From Acidianus hospitalis (GTDB taxonomy: Archaea > Thermoproteota > Thermoprotei_A > Sulfolobales > Sulfolobaceae): a DNA stretch of 64,000 bases. Positions 49,639 to 58,748 of the stretch are shown in pieces (the stretch's first letter is position 1; each line of letters opens with the position of its first letter). A program made the position numbers and the translations under genes. The notes beneath the pieces were generated by a model, which had not been told where the DNA came from, made no database searches, and saw nothing but the letters and a program-made list of their open reading frames with translations. The DNA lies in assembly GCA_046533895.1 (NCBI GenBank), contig JAWDOK010000005.1:1-64000 (forward strand). Reading direction: 5' to 3'.

Positions 49639-50220
49639 ATGGATTTCGCGGAAAGTTTGCTACAGAGAAAATTGTTATTAATAGGAAATTTTATCTTAAC
49701 TTCTGGCAAAACTAGTCCTTACTATTTAGATTTAAGGAGGTTACCTAATTATCCAGAATTTTTTACAGTAGTTGATAAGGCAATTGAGGAATTAAGGAAT
49801 GTAAAATTTGACATGATAATCGGTATTGCAACAGGAGGTATTCCTTTAGCGTCTTTTGTTGCCTGTAAATTAGGTAAACCGATGGGTTACGTAAGGCTTG
49901 AAAAGAAAGGCTATGGAACAGATAAATTACTTGAGGCTGATGTTAAAGATAAGGAGATAGTTATAGTTGATGATGTAGCTACTACTGGAGGCTCTATAGA
50001 GAGATCTGCTGATGAAATAATTAGAAACGGCGGTAAAGTATCTCATGCACTTGTTATAGTAGATAGAAAGGAAGGTGCAAAAGAGAGGTTAGAGAAAATG
50101 GGTATTACTCTCCATTATTTATATTCTATTCATGATATATTGAAATCCATATTGCCTAAGCTTAACGATAATGAGAGGAAAATGATTGAGGAATACTTGG
50201 TGAAGAATGTTGAAGGGTAG
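49639..50220 (+). CDS. pyrE: Orotate phosphoribosyltransferase
   Basis: Makes OMP from orotate and PRPP, 193 aa. The PRPP-binding motif is IVIVDDVATTGGS near residue 110, and the orotate-side start is FILTSGKTSPYYLDLR. ATG 49639 (MDFAESLLQRK) is 26 bases after the AT box; the frame is open 27 codons upstream, across the promoter, and is not used. It overlaps pyrF by 14 bases. Confidence 0.96.
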   Translation: MDFAESLLQRKLLLIGNFILTSGKTSPYYLDLRRLPNYPEFFTVVDKAIEELRNVKFDMIIGIATGGIPLASFVACKLGKPMGYVRLEKKGYGTDKLLEADVKDKEIVIVDDVATTGGSIERSADEIIRNGGKVSHALVIVDRKEGAKERLEKMGITLHYLYSIHDILKSILPKLNDNERKMIEEYLVKNVEG

Positions 50221-50866
50221 AATAATTTTTTCAATGGATGAGGAAATACCTCAGCATGTTTTATTAAAAATAAGCGAGTATTTTTACGGAATAAAAATTG
50301 GCTACCCTTTACTATTAAGGAAAGGTATAGAAGGAGTTAAAGAAATATTAAGAAAGCTAGAGGTCGACGAAATAATTATGGATTTAAAATTGGCGGATAT
50401 AGATAATACGATGATAAATATAGTAAAACAGTTAGATTTTGCAAATTCCTTTATAGCGCATTCCTTTATAGGAATAGATGGTGCATTGGGAGAACTTAAG
50501 AACTTTCTAGATAATGAAGGAAAGAAACTGTATCTGTTAGCATCAATGAGTCATAAAGGTTGGAATGACGAGTTTTACCCTTATATAAAGACAATAATAA
50601 AGAGCTTAAACCCTTACGGCATTGTAGCTCCAGCCACAAAGCCCAATGTACTTAGAATTGTAAGAGACGATTTCCCAGACAAGATACTCATTTCCCCTGG
50701 AGTTGGTGCTCAGGGCGGTAAGATAGGAGATGCTTTATGTAACGGTGCAGATTATGAAATAATTGGAAGAACAATATATACTTCCTCTGACCCCGAAAAT
50801 AAGGTAAAAGAGATAATTAAGATTCAAGAGGAGAAAATTAATGAGTGTAAAAAGACAAGTACTTAG
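50207..50866 (+). CDS. pyrF: Orotidine 5'-phosphate decarboxylase
   Basis: Last step to UMP, 219 aa barrel. The catalytic lysine-aspartate network is in IIMDLKLADIDNTM near residue 60. The phosphate loop region is SPGVGAQGGKIGDAL followed by IIGRTIYTS. TTG 50207 is the start, behind GGTGAAG at about 4 bases. It overlaps pyrE and the JAMM-like gene. Confidence 0.94.
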   Translation: MLKGRIIFSMDEEIPQHVLLKISEYFYGIKIGYPLLLRKGIEGVKEILRKLEVDEIIMDLKLADIDNTMINIVKQLDFANSFIAHSFIGIDGALGELKNFLDNEGKKLYLLASMSHKGWNDEFYPYIKTIIKSLNPYGIVAPATKPNVLRIVRDDFPDKILISPGVGAQGGKIGDALCNGADYEIIGRTIYTSSDPENKVKEIIKIQEEKINECKKTST

Positions 50867-51509
50867 TAAAAACGAAATTTCACTAAGAATGTCAAAACTT
50901 TATGAATTACTAACAATTGCTGAAGACGCGCATGATATACTTGGCTATCCTCCAACTACTGATTTTAATTTCGTTTATGTTAAGAAAAAGACTGAAGAAC
51001 TGAGCGAATACGACTTAATTAAAGAAGGAAATGCACCTTACGATTATAGGCAATTATATGAGAAGATTAAGGAGCTGTACATGGAATTTCTGATTAAAGT
51101 TATGTCTAATTATGCTGACGAAACAATGAGGACACAAATAGAATATATAAATTTTGTTTTGAAATCCGGTGAATATGTCATATTTGAAGGAGATATAGAT
51201 AAAGTAACGATGCCTATGCCAAGTGGTATTGCATCAGTTCATACTCATCCGGGTATTTGTATATTTTCTGCACCAGATATAGAAACTGCAGATTCTTTAT
51301 TTGTAAAGGGTTACGTGATCATAGCAGTAATGAACAATGAGTGCATCTCTTACTTTTTAAGGAAAGGGCCTTACACTCCTGAAGATCAACAAGAGTTAAG
51401 AAAACTCCAAAAGAAAGTCAAGAAGGCAAAAACTTTTGAAGAATTGAAAGATGGATATACTTCCTTTAATTCCGAGAATGTAGTATTTAGAACCCCGTTG
51501 TTTTCTTAG
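50841..51509 (+). CDS. JAMM/MPN-like protein in the pyrEF operon
   Basis: 222 aa, family not firmly recognised. A metalloprotease-like motif VHTHPGICIFSAPD (H134, H136, S143, D146) with an upstream glutamate (E116 in VIFEGD) resembles the JAMM motif E...HxHx(7)SxxD, but the H-to-S spacing is one residue shorter. The N-terminal ~100 residues are helical. It overlaps pyrF by 26 bases, so it is made together with the last UMP enzymes. A deubiquitinase-like (SAMP-removing) or nucleotide-related role would be speculation. The 3' end overlaps the convergent PhoU-like gene by 23 bases. Confidence 0.7.
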   Translation: MSVKRQVLSKNEISLRMSKLYELLTIAEDAHDILGYPPTTDFNFVYVKKKTEELSEYDLIKEGNAPYDYRQLYEKIKELYMEFLIKVMSNYADETMRTQIEYINFVLKSGEYVIFEGDIDKVTMPMPSGIASVHTHPGICIFSAPDIETADSLFVKGYVIIAVMNNECISYFLRKGPYTPEDQQELRKLQKKVKKAKTFEELKDGYTSFNSENVVFRTPLFS

Positions 51510-52494
51510 CTATAATGTTAATGGTAGTTTCAGCCAAATCTATAGAATACCTACTTATTCTTCTAAATGAATCTGATACTAAGAGAAGAGCTGATTTATG
51601 CTTTATATCACTATTAAGTATTTCAGAGGAAATTTGTTTGTGTAAGTTAGCGAGCTCAACATCCCTTTCTATTATCTTATTTGCTATATCTCTTCTTTCA
51701 TTTATAAATGATCCAAAAGCATCTTTAAAAAGCTCTAAAGCTTTTTCCCCTAGTTCTACTGGCTTTGATGTATCAGTTTCCTTAACTTCGGGTATTAAGC
51801 TGGCTATTCTGCTTGCATGATCCGCTATCCTTTCTATTGACTTTATTGCAGAATGAATATCGACTAGTTGTGTAATATTGTATCCTTCATCTTCTAAAAT
51901 TTCAAATGATGAAACGCTCAATGTTAATTGCCTGGAAACGTAAAAATAGAACCTATCTACCTCATCGTCTCTTTCAAGGATTTCTTTAGCTATTTCTTCG
52001 TCCTTGTTCTTTAGTGCTTCTATAGAATCTTTGACCATGTTCTGTGCAATCGATGCCGCTCTAGTAATTGCTTTTGATATTGGTAAATCTTTCTCATTAA
52101 CTAAGAATTGCACTGTAATTGCGTTAGAGTCTTCTTCTATAACTTCAGAACCTAGAAGCCTTTTTCTAATCATGTCCTTTATTATTGTCCTATCTTCTGC
52201 CTTAAGCCTACTACAGACAAAGGACACGGTATCATATCCTGCCATATAATATGCTATAAACTCCCTTACAGCAAATGATGGAGTAGCATTTTCACAACTT
52301 ATCGTCGCCTTAGTTACTCTGTTCTCTCCTACTCTAGCCTTAGGGGATAAAATTAGCCTTAAGTTATTATCTTGGAAAATCTCAATTTCGTCTCCAGGAT
52401 TCAATGAGAGTTGCTTAACCCAACTTTTTGGCAAAGAAATTATATACGTAGACCCACCGGTAAGCTGAATCTTCCTAGTTATACTACTTGGCAT
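51487..52494 (-). CDS. PhoU-like regulator with N-terminal AbrB domain
   Basis: 335 aa. Residues 1-50 (SITRKIQLTGGSTYIISLPKSWVKQL) form a SpoVT/AbrB-type DNA-binding domain. The rest has two PhoU-like helical repeats (AREIxx-type patterns in KDEEIAKEILERDDEVDRFYF and IANKIIERDVELANLHKQI). Archaeal proteins of this layout are annotated as phosphate-uptake regulators. No Pst transport genes lie in the window, so the target is unknown. It follows cdvB3 by 16 bases on the same strand. Confidence 0.87.
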   Translation of the reverse strand: MPSSITRKIQLTGGSTYIISLPKSWVKQLSLNPGDEIEIFQDNNLRLILSPKARVGENRVTKATISCENATPSFAVREFIAYYMAGYDTVSFVCSRLKAEDRTIIKDMIRKRLLGSEVIEEDSNAITVQFLVNEKDLPISKAITRAASIAQNMVKDSIEALKNKDEEIAKEILERDDEVDRFYFYVSRQLTLSVSSFEILEDEGYNITQLVDIHSAIKSIERIADHASRIASLIPEVKETDTSKPVELGEKALELFKDAFGSFINERRDIANKIIERDVELANLHKQISSEILNSDIKHKSALLLVSDSFRRISRYSIDLAETTINIIAKKTTGF

Positions 52495-52510
52495 ATGATA
52501 AGTATATAGC

Positions 52511-53011
52511 TCAAGTATTTATATCTATATTTTTTCCACTCTCTCTATATTTCGCTATAGTTTTCGCTTCGTCTAAAACTTTTTTGGCCTCTTTAGAAGC
52601 ACTTACTTTTATCTCGCTAGGAACGTTTATAGCACTATAAAAACCATTATATATGTCATCAACTAACGCCGAAAGTTCTGGGCTTAAGAACTCCCCATTT
52701 TTCTTTAGTTCTCTTAAAGCCTCAAGTACTGCAGGTGCATCGTTAACTATATAGCCTATATAGATTATGGTTTCAACTTTTATCTCTATAAGTTCTAGTA
52801 TAATATCTAAAGTGTTAAGAAATTCTGAAATCTTTTTAAGTTGTTCTGCTTCTTTTATGTATTCTTTAGTTAGAACAGCAGAGCGAGATAAACTTTCCTG
52901 CTGAGTTAGCCTTCCTTCAATCTTTGTTTTCATAATTCTAAGCCTGTTCCTAGCTATTCTAATATCAGTAATAACATCAGCAATGTCCCTCTTCTTTTTC
53001 ATAACTGACAT
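52511..53011 (-). CDS. cdvB3: ESCRT-III-like protein, CdvB3 type
   Basis: Snf7-family helical protein of 166 aa, the length of the shortest Sulfolobus CdvB paralogue (CdvB3, about 168 aa). The basic start KKKRDIADVITDIRIARNRLRIMKTKIEGRL is the alpha-1/alpha-2 hairpin of the fold. There is no winged-helix or MIM2 tail of main CdvB. CdvB paralogues polymerise during cell division and vesicle formation. The paralogue number rests on length and on synteny with pyr genes as I recall it from S. solfataricus. It is 15 bases after the winged-helix gene. Confidence 0.82.
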   Translation of the reverse strand: MSVMKKKRDIADVITDIRIARNRLRIMKTKIEGRLTQQESLSRSAVLTKEYIKEAEQLKKISEFLNTLDIILELIEIKVETIIYIGYIVNDAPAVLEALRELKKNGEFLSPELSALVDDIYNGFYSAINVPSEIKVSASKEAKKVLDEAKTIAKYRESGKNIDINT

Positions 53012-53026
53012 ATTAAGGAGAAAGAT

Positions 53027-53332
53027 TTAAGAGAGTTTAGCCTCTTTTTCTAACTCTTCAAGTACATCCCTAAATCTATAATAAAATGAAGTTAAACGAT
53101 ACACAGCTCCATATTTCTCTCCATCCTTTATAATTATTCCATTTTGAGTTAATACTTCCAAATGATGTATAATTGTTTTATAATCCATTCTTAGAAGAGT
53201 AGAAATTTGGTTCGCGTTAAGAGAAGAATCCTCTAAAAGTCTAATAATCCTTAACCTAGTAAGACCTCCTCTGGATGTAAAAAATAGAAATTTGAAAAGC
53301 TTCTTTACTTCCTTCCTTTCTCTTTCACTCAT
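53027..53332 (-). CDS. ArsR-like winged-helix protein
   Basis: 101 aa DNA-binding protein. The winged helix reads TRLRIIRLLEDSSLNANQISTLLRMDYKTIIHHLEVLTQNGIIIKDG, followed by YRLTSFYY. It has no cysteine-based metal sensor. It sits between lpd and cdvB3, 10 and 15 bases from each, so it may regulate cdvB3 or the whole unit. That is an inference from position. Confidence 0.82.
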   Translation of the reverse strand: MSERERKEVKKLFKFLFFTSRGGLTRLRIIRLLEDSSLNANQISTLLRMDYKTIIHHLEVLTQNGIIIKDGEKYGAVYRLTSFYYRFRDVLEELEKEAKLS

Positions 53333-53342
53333 CTAGAGAACG

Positions 53343-54692
53343 TTAATACACTTCTCCATATTTTAGTCTTTGCATTACTTCTGAGATTATCTCTGTCACA
53401 GTAGGATGGGAGAACAATACCTTATAAAGATCATCTACAGTAAGTCCTGCCTCAAGTGCTAAGGATAGAGTGTTTATTACTTCAGTAGCTCCTTCACCTA
53501 CCATATGAGCACCAACAATTTTATTATCAGATACAACGATTTTTAGAAAACCTTCTGTTTCGTTTAAAGTCCACGCTCTTGGAATGTCTTCCATTTTTAC
53601 TGTAATTTCTTTTCCTTCAACATTATCCTTCTTTAAGTCATCTAAAGTTTTTCCTACACTACCTATTTCTAAATCTGCAAATATGGAAATTGGAGAATAT
53701 TTAGGCATTGTGGATGAAATTCCCCCTATATTGTCTCCTGCTACTATACCTTGCTTCCATGCTTTAGTTGCTGATAAAGGCATACCTGCAACATCTCCTA
53801 CAGCATAATATTTAGGATTAGAAGTTTCTGCTCTATCATTAACTATTATATAACCTCTCTTATCAACATTAACGTGAACGGCTTGTAAATCAAGGCCTTC
53901 AGTATTAGGCTTTCTTCCTATAGTAATTACCGCCAAATCTCCAGAGACTTTCTCATTTGATGAAGGTAAAGTAACGTCAAAGACTACCTTATCCTCACTT
54001 TCTATAATCTTAGAATTAGCTTGTAAGTAAATTTTTACTCCTCTTTCTTCAAGCCTCTTCTTAGTTTCGTTAGCAATGTCCTTATCAAATCCCGGCAATA
54101 GTTGGGGCATTAATTCTAAAATAGTAACATCTCTGCCCATAGCCTTAAATAACGTAGCTAGCTCTACGCCTGCTACTCCTCCTCCTACTATTACTATTTT
54201 TTGTGGTAGAGATGGTAAGTTCATTGCTGTCCAAGGATCTAGAACGTTTTTTCCATTAAGTGGAAATGCAGGTAAAGATATTGGAGACGAGCCAGTGGCT
54301 ATTACTATCTTATCTGCAGTATATATTTTTCCATTGACATCAACTTCTCCTTCTCTCTTTATTTCTCCTTTTCCTTTTATTATTGTTATGGATCTATTTT
54401 CTAAGTTTTTGATCATTTTTCCTTTTACGCTTTCTATTATCTTATCTTTAAACTTGGAAAGTTCCTCATAGTCTAAAGTAGCTGAGGCCTTGATCCAGAT
54501 TGCCTTCTTTATTTTATTAAGAATTTTTACTGCATCTATTAAAGTCTTGGAAGGTATGCATGCTCTATTTATGCATTCTCCGCCTATTTCATCTTTTTCT
54601 ATTATAGCGACTTTTTTACCTAGTTCTGCTGCTCTTAAAGCTGCTGAATACCCCCCTACTCCTCCGCCTATTACGATTACATCAAAATCCAT
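53343..54692 (-). CDS. lpd: Dihydrolipoamide dehydrogenase-like flavoprotein
   Basis: Pyridine nucleotide-disulfide oxidoreductase, 449 aa. FAD motif DVIVIGGGVGGYSAALRAAELG, the redox disulfide GGECINRACIPSK near residue 40, NAD motif VIVGGGVAGVELATLF near 168, and the C-terminal active-site LFSHPTVTEII. The disulfide loop reads ECINRAC rather than the usual TCLNVGC, so the partner substrate may differ. No 2-oxoacid dehydrogenase or lipoyl protein genes lie nearby. Confidence 0.9.
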   Translation of the reverse strand: MDFDVIVIGGGVGGYSAALRAAELGKKVAIIEKDEIGGECINRACIPSKTLIDAVKILNKIKKAIWIKASATLDYEELSKFKDKIIESVKGKMIKNLENRSITIIKGKGEIKREGEVDVNGKIYTADKIVIATGSSPISLPAFPLNGKNVLDPWTAMNLPSLPQKIVIVGGGVAGVELATLFKAMGRDVTILELMPQLLPGFDKDIANETKKRLEERGVKIYLQANSKIIESEDKVVFDVTLPSSNEKVSGDLAVITIGRKPNTEGLDLQAVHVNVDKRGYIIVNDRAETSNPKYYAVGDVAGMPLSATKAWKQGIVAGDNIGGISSTMPKYSPISIFADLEIGSVGKTLDDLKKDNVEGKEITVKMEDIPRAWTLNETEGFLKIVVSDNKIVGAHMVGEGATEVINTLSLALEAGLTVDDLYKVLFSHPTVTEIISEVMQRLKYGEVY

Positions 54693-55059
54693 GCTGTCTA
54701 TTTTCTCTAGAAAGTATATAGGCTTTGAGTTCTTTAATTGTTGCTAAAACATCTTTATCTTTTACAAAGCTTTCGCAATTGATTGCAAGGTATTCTAATT
54801 CCGTGTAAACTCCGTATTTATCGTGAATGTACTCTAACGAATGAGATAAATCTAAGTAGTCTTTTACAAACTCTTTACTGCAATTTCTATATATTATTGA
54901 AAGTATTCCAAGATCTGCAATTCTCCTCCTTTTCCCGTTTGTTAAAAGTACTCTAGTACCTATATCAACGTCTATTTCTTCAAATTCTATATTATCTTTT
55001 ACTTCAATTTCACTTTCTTCACTTAATTTAAACTTAGTTACTATTTCAGAAAGCCTCAC
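54682..55059 (-). CDS. Conserved hypothetical protein upstream of lpd
   Basis: 125 aa, family not recognised. The N-terminus is acidic and beta-like (ESEIEVKDNIEFEEIDVDIGTRVLL), then a basic patch TNGKRRRIADLG and a helical C-terminus (LEYIHDKYGVYTELEYLAIN). GTG 55059 lies one base from the divergent taw3 ATG. Its AT box (55081-55092) is inside the taw3 coding sequence, 27 bases away. It overlaps lpd by 11 bases. Confidence 0.65.
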   Translation of the reverse strand: MRLSEIVTKFKLSEESEIEVKDNIEFEEIDVDIGTRVLLTNGKRRRIADLGILSIIYRNCSKEFVKDYLDLSHSLEYIHDKYGVYTELEYLAINCESFVKDKDVLATIKELKAYILSRENRQHGF

Positions 55060-55060
55060 A

Positions 55061-55693
55061 ATGCTTTATAAGCTAATGGAGTATATAAAATCTGGAATGG
55101 ATGACTGGGAATTATGGAAGAAGAAAGCATATGAAAGAATGATTAGAGATAAAGAGATAGGATATTTAGATCCAGATATTTACGATGTGCTTGTAGCATT
55201 TTTCAAGAGAGAGAAAAGTTTCACATACAGTAGCTGTAGCGGGAGAATAACTATTATTGATTCATATTTACCTTGGATAAGGAAAAATTCTACAATAATA
55301 TTTAAAAATCACCTTGGGATAACAGAAGACGACGTAAAGGATATTCTAGAAAAACCACAAGTGTACAGGCTTTGGCTTGTATCTCAAGGTCCTATTCTTC
55401 ACGTTTATACTAAAGATTGGGAGGAAGCTTGGGATATAATAAAAATAGCTAGGAATGCTGGGTTTAAGCATTCTGGAGTATTAACCGTGAACAATAAGGG
55501 AATTTTAGTTGAACTAAAAACTGGAATAAAACTTGTTCATTTGCTTAGAGAAAATTCAGAACAACAAGTAAGTGAAGATCAAATTAAAACCATAGTAAAA
55601 ATTTCCAACGAAGTATTAAAGAAAGGAAAAGATAAACTATGGGAGTTACAAAAATTAGTTGAAGAATCCTTGAAGACTAAAGTTACTGCTTGA
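55061..55693 (+). CDS. taw3: Wyosine-pathway tRNA methyltransferase Taw3/TYW3
   Basis: SAM-dependent methyltransferase acting on the modified G37 of tRNA-Phe in wyosine synthesis, 210 aa. The family signature is FTYSSCSGRITIIDS near residue 46, with a later GFKHSGVLTVNNKGILVEL. ATG 55061 is the start, about 31 bases after the box ATTTAAACT, which lies in the opposite gene; MEYIKSG (ATG 55076) is an alternative. The other taw genes are not in this window. It overlaps convergent nog1 by 11 bases. Confidence 0.9.
   Translation: MLYKLMEYIKSGMDDWELWKKKAYERMIRDKEIGYLDPDIYDVLVAFFKREKSFTYSSCSGRITIIDSYLPWIRKNSTIIFKNHLGITEDDVKDILEKPQVYRLWLVSQGPILHVYTKDWEEAWDIIKIARNAGFKHSGVLTVNNKGILVELKTGIKLVHLLRENSEQQVSEDQIKTIVKISNEVLKKGKDKLWELQKLVEESLKTKVTA
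55081..55092 (-). promoter_or_regulatory. AT box for the 125 aa gene, embedded in taw3
   Basis: On the minus strand this reads ATTTTATATACT. Its centre is 27 bases from GTG 55059, as expected for a leaderless gene, although the box lies within the first codons of taw3. The box for taw3 in turn lies inside the 125 aa gene, so each promoter is embedded in the other gene. Confidence 0.5.
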
Positions 55694-56672
55694 CCATTTC
55701 AAGGACTCTCTTCTTAATTTCTTCCTTCAAGTCATCTATTCCAATGTTGTTTTCCGCACTAATTTCCATGAAGTTAAGGGAATTTTCCCTTAACATTTTA
55801 CTTACCTCGGCATACAGTTTTTCATCCTTAGAATCAATCTTATTTAAAGCAATAATTGCGTTCTTGTTAAATTCTAGAATTTCTCTAAGAAGATCGAATT
55901 GCTCCTTTGGAGAATATAAGGATTGTTGAGAAATATCAAATAGGAAAACAATAATTCCGTTTAAATTCTTTATCGCGTTAATAGCTTTTCTTTCTATCTG
56001 ATTTCTTTCCTTCATAGGTCTATCTAATATTCCAGGGGTGTCTATAACTTGAACCTTGATCCCGTTAATATCAAAATGTCCTACATGTATTTCTTTTGTT
56101 GTAAATGGGTAATTAGCTATTTCGGGCTTTGCGGAAGAGATCTTACTAACTAATGTAGATTTACCAACGTTTGGAGATCCGGCAATTATTACTGTAGGCA
56201 TTTCTGGATCTATACTTTTCATTTTCTTCATGTTCTTAGTTAAGTCAATAATCCAATCGATACAATCTTTTCTTTTTCTAAGTAAAGAAGATACTCTACC
56301 GAATGCTTGTCTCATTAATTTATTAGCTAGAGTTTCATCGGATTTTCTTATTTCATTAATATATCTTTTTAAAATAGAGGAAGCAGTTAGAGAAGTTTTA
56401 TTAATTATAGATAAGCAAATTTTGATATTATCAATACTTTTTCCTGCAGTTATTTCTAATGCCTCCTTATAGAATGGGTGAAGGTTGTCTATTCTAGGAA
56501 AGCTATTTACGAAATTTAAATATCTCTTAACTTGTTCGTCATAATATATAAGTCTCCTAATTTCTCTGTCTTTAATAGTATTTCCTGAAATTTTAGGTAA
56601 TCTTCCTAAAACTATTTTTATTAAATCCTCAACTTTTGGGGGACAATTTAATTTTTCAAAAGGATTTAACAT
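55683..56672 (-). CDS. Nog1-type GTPase
   Basis: 329 aa GTPase of the Obg/Nog1 family, linked to large-subunit ribosome assembly. G1 is IIAGSPNVGKSTLVS near residue 162, the switch region ANYPFTTKEIHVG, G3 VIDTPGILDRPM and G4 IALNKIDSKD. The N-terminal ~150 residues are the helical NOG1 domain. It lacks the long C-terminal extension of the eukaryotic protein. It overlaps the MetRS-beta gene by 7 bases. Confidence 0.92.
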   Translation of the reverse strand: MLNPFEKLNCPPKVEDLIKIVLGRLPKISGNTIKDREIRRLIYYDEQVKRYLNFVNSFPRIDNLHPFYKEALEITAGKSIDNIKICLSIINKTSLTASSILKRYINEIRKSDETLANKLMRQAFGRVSSLLRKRKDCIDWIIDLTKNMKKMKSIDPEMPTVIIAGSPNVGKSTLVSKISSAKPEIANYPFTTKEIHVGHFDINGIKVQVIDTPGILDRPMKERNQIERKAINAIKNLNGIIVFLFDISQQSLYSPKEQFDLLREILEFNKNAIIALNKIDSKDEKLYAEVSKMLRENSLNFMEISAENNIGIDDLKEEIKKRVLEMVKQ

Positions 56673-57004
56673 ACTCTTGTTCCTGGAGGTACGTCTCCAT
56701 CTACTGTTAATAATGTAGGCTTAATTCCTTTATCTTCATCTTCTTTACAACCTGCAGCGAGTATCATCCCTTGACTTTCAAATCCTCTTATCATCTTTGG
56801 TTTTAAGTTTGCTACAACTATGACTTTTTTACCTATTAATTGTTCTGGACTGTAATACTCGGCTATTCCAGAAATTATTTGCCTTTCTTCGCTACCAAGG
56901 TCAACAATTAACTTAAGTAACCTAGTTCCTTCGATCCTTTCCGCAGATTTAATTAATCCTACTTTCAATTCCACTTTTGAAAAGTCGTCAATTGAAATTT
57001 CCAT
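56666..57004 (-). CDS. Free tRNA-binding domain of methionyl-tRNA synthetase (MetRS beta)
   Basis: 112 aa OB-fold protein of the EMAPII/Trbp111 type. Motifs are FSKVELKVGLIKSAERIEG, RQIISGIAEYYSPEQLIGKKVIVVANLKPKMIRG and SQGMILAAG. In crenarchaea this domain is encoded apart from MetRS and binds it in trans. The matching catalytic gene is metG at 5617-7335, which lacks this domain. An AT box (57025-57038) lies about 27 bases upstream of ATG 57004. Confidence 0.9.
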   Translation of the reverse strand: MEISIDDFSKVELKVGLIKSAERIEGTRLLKLIVDLGSEERQIISGIAEYYSPEQLIGKKVIVVANLKPKMIRGFESQGMILAAGCKEDEDKGIKPTLLTVDGDVPPGTRVC

Positions 57005-57049
57005 GGGTTCAACTGTTCCATGTGACTTTTAACTTTATTCTTCTATATC

Positions 57050-57069
57050 ATTTACTTGAACAAGTAAAT
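57050..57069. promoter_or_regulatory. 20-base inverted repeat in the purine operon promoter region
   Basis: ATTTACTTG AA CAAGTAAAT has perfect 9-base arms. It lies 24 bases upstream of the purC TATA box and between two divergent genes. Its length and symmetry fit a dimeric repressor or activator site, a candidate operator for the purine operon. No regulator gene is adjacent. Confidence 0.5.
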
Positions 57070-57092
57070 AATAAAGGACAATTAGAGAAGAG

Positions 57093-57100
57093 TTTTTATA
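57093..57100 (+). promoter_or_regulatory. TATA box of the pur operon
   Basis: TTTTTATA is centred 25 bases before the purC ATG at 57122, fitting a leaderless transcript. Confidence 0.6.
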
Positions 57101-57121
57101 CTGGTTGTGTAAATTAGCTGT

Positions 57122-57829
57122 ATGGAGACACTCATAGGAGAAGGTAAGACTAAACAAGTTTTTTCTTATGATTCTGATCACGTTCTCCTTAGATTTAAGG
57201 ACACCATAACTGCGGGCGATGGAGCAAAAGTCGATATTATGGAAAATAAAGGTGTGATAAATGCTCAGACTTCTGCCTTAATTTTTAGGCTTCTTGAAAG
57301 GAACGGAATAAGAACCCATTACGTTGGCATGTACGATGAAAGGACTATGATAGCTAAGAAGTTGAAAATGATTCCTGTAGAAGTAGTTTTAAGGAATATA
57401 GCTACTGGAAGTATAGTAAAAAGGCTTCCAATAAAAGAAGGAGAAATATTTGATCCACCAATAATAGAATACTTCCTAAAGGACGACTCTAGACACGATC
57501 CCATGCTTAATTACTATCATTTAGAATATTTCAAATTGATGAATAGAAAAGAAGCAGAAGTTGTTGAAAGCGTAATGATGAGAGTTAATGAAGTTTTACG
57601 TGATATTATAAGGAAAATGGGATTTGAGCTTTATGATTTTAAACTGGAATTCGGAAGATTAGGGAATGAGCTAATTGTTGGAGATGAAATAACTTTAGAC
57701 TCAATGAGGGTAAGAGATCCAAAGACTGGAAGGATTCTTGATAAGGATTTATACAGAAAGGGATACGATTTGAAGACAGTTAAAGAAGCTTATGAGGAAT
57801 TCCTTTCAAAGCTGGAAAAGGTGGTTTGA
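57122..57829 (+). CDS. purC: SAICAR synthetase
   Basis: Joins aspartate to CAIR in purine synthesis using ATP, 235 aa. The start METLIGEGKTKQVF carries the ATP-binding beta hairpin, followed by FKDTITAGDGAKVD and the ribose/aspartate-side EVVLRNIATGSIVKR. It is the first gene of a dense purine operon (purC-S-Q-L-F-paralogue-D). Its end carries AAAAGGTGG, the likely ribosome site for purS. Confidence 0.96.
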   Translation: METLIGEGKTKQVFSYDSDHVLLRFKDTITAGDGAKVDIMENKGVINAQTSALIFRLLERNGIRTHYVGMYDERTMIAKKLKMIPVEVVLRNIATGSIVKRLPIKEGEIFDPPIIEYFLKDDSRHDPMLNYYHLEYFKLMNRKEAEVVESVMMRVNEVLRDIIRKMGFELYDFKLEFGRLGNELIVGDEITLDSMRVRDPKTGRILDKDLYRKGYDLKTVKEAYEEFLSKLEKVV

Positions 57830-58744
<915 letters not shown>

Positions 58745-58748
<4 letters not shown>

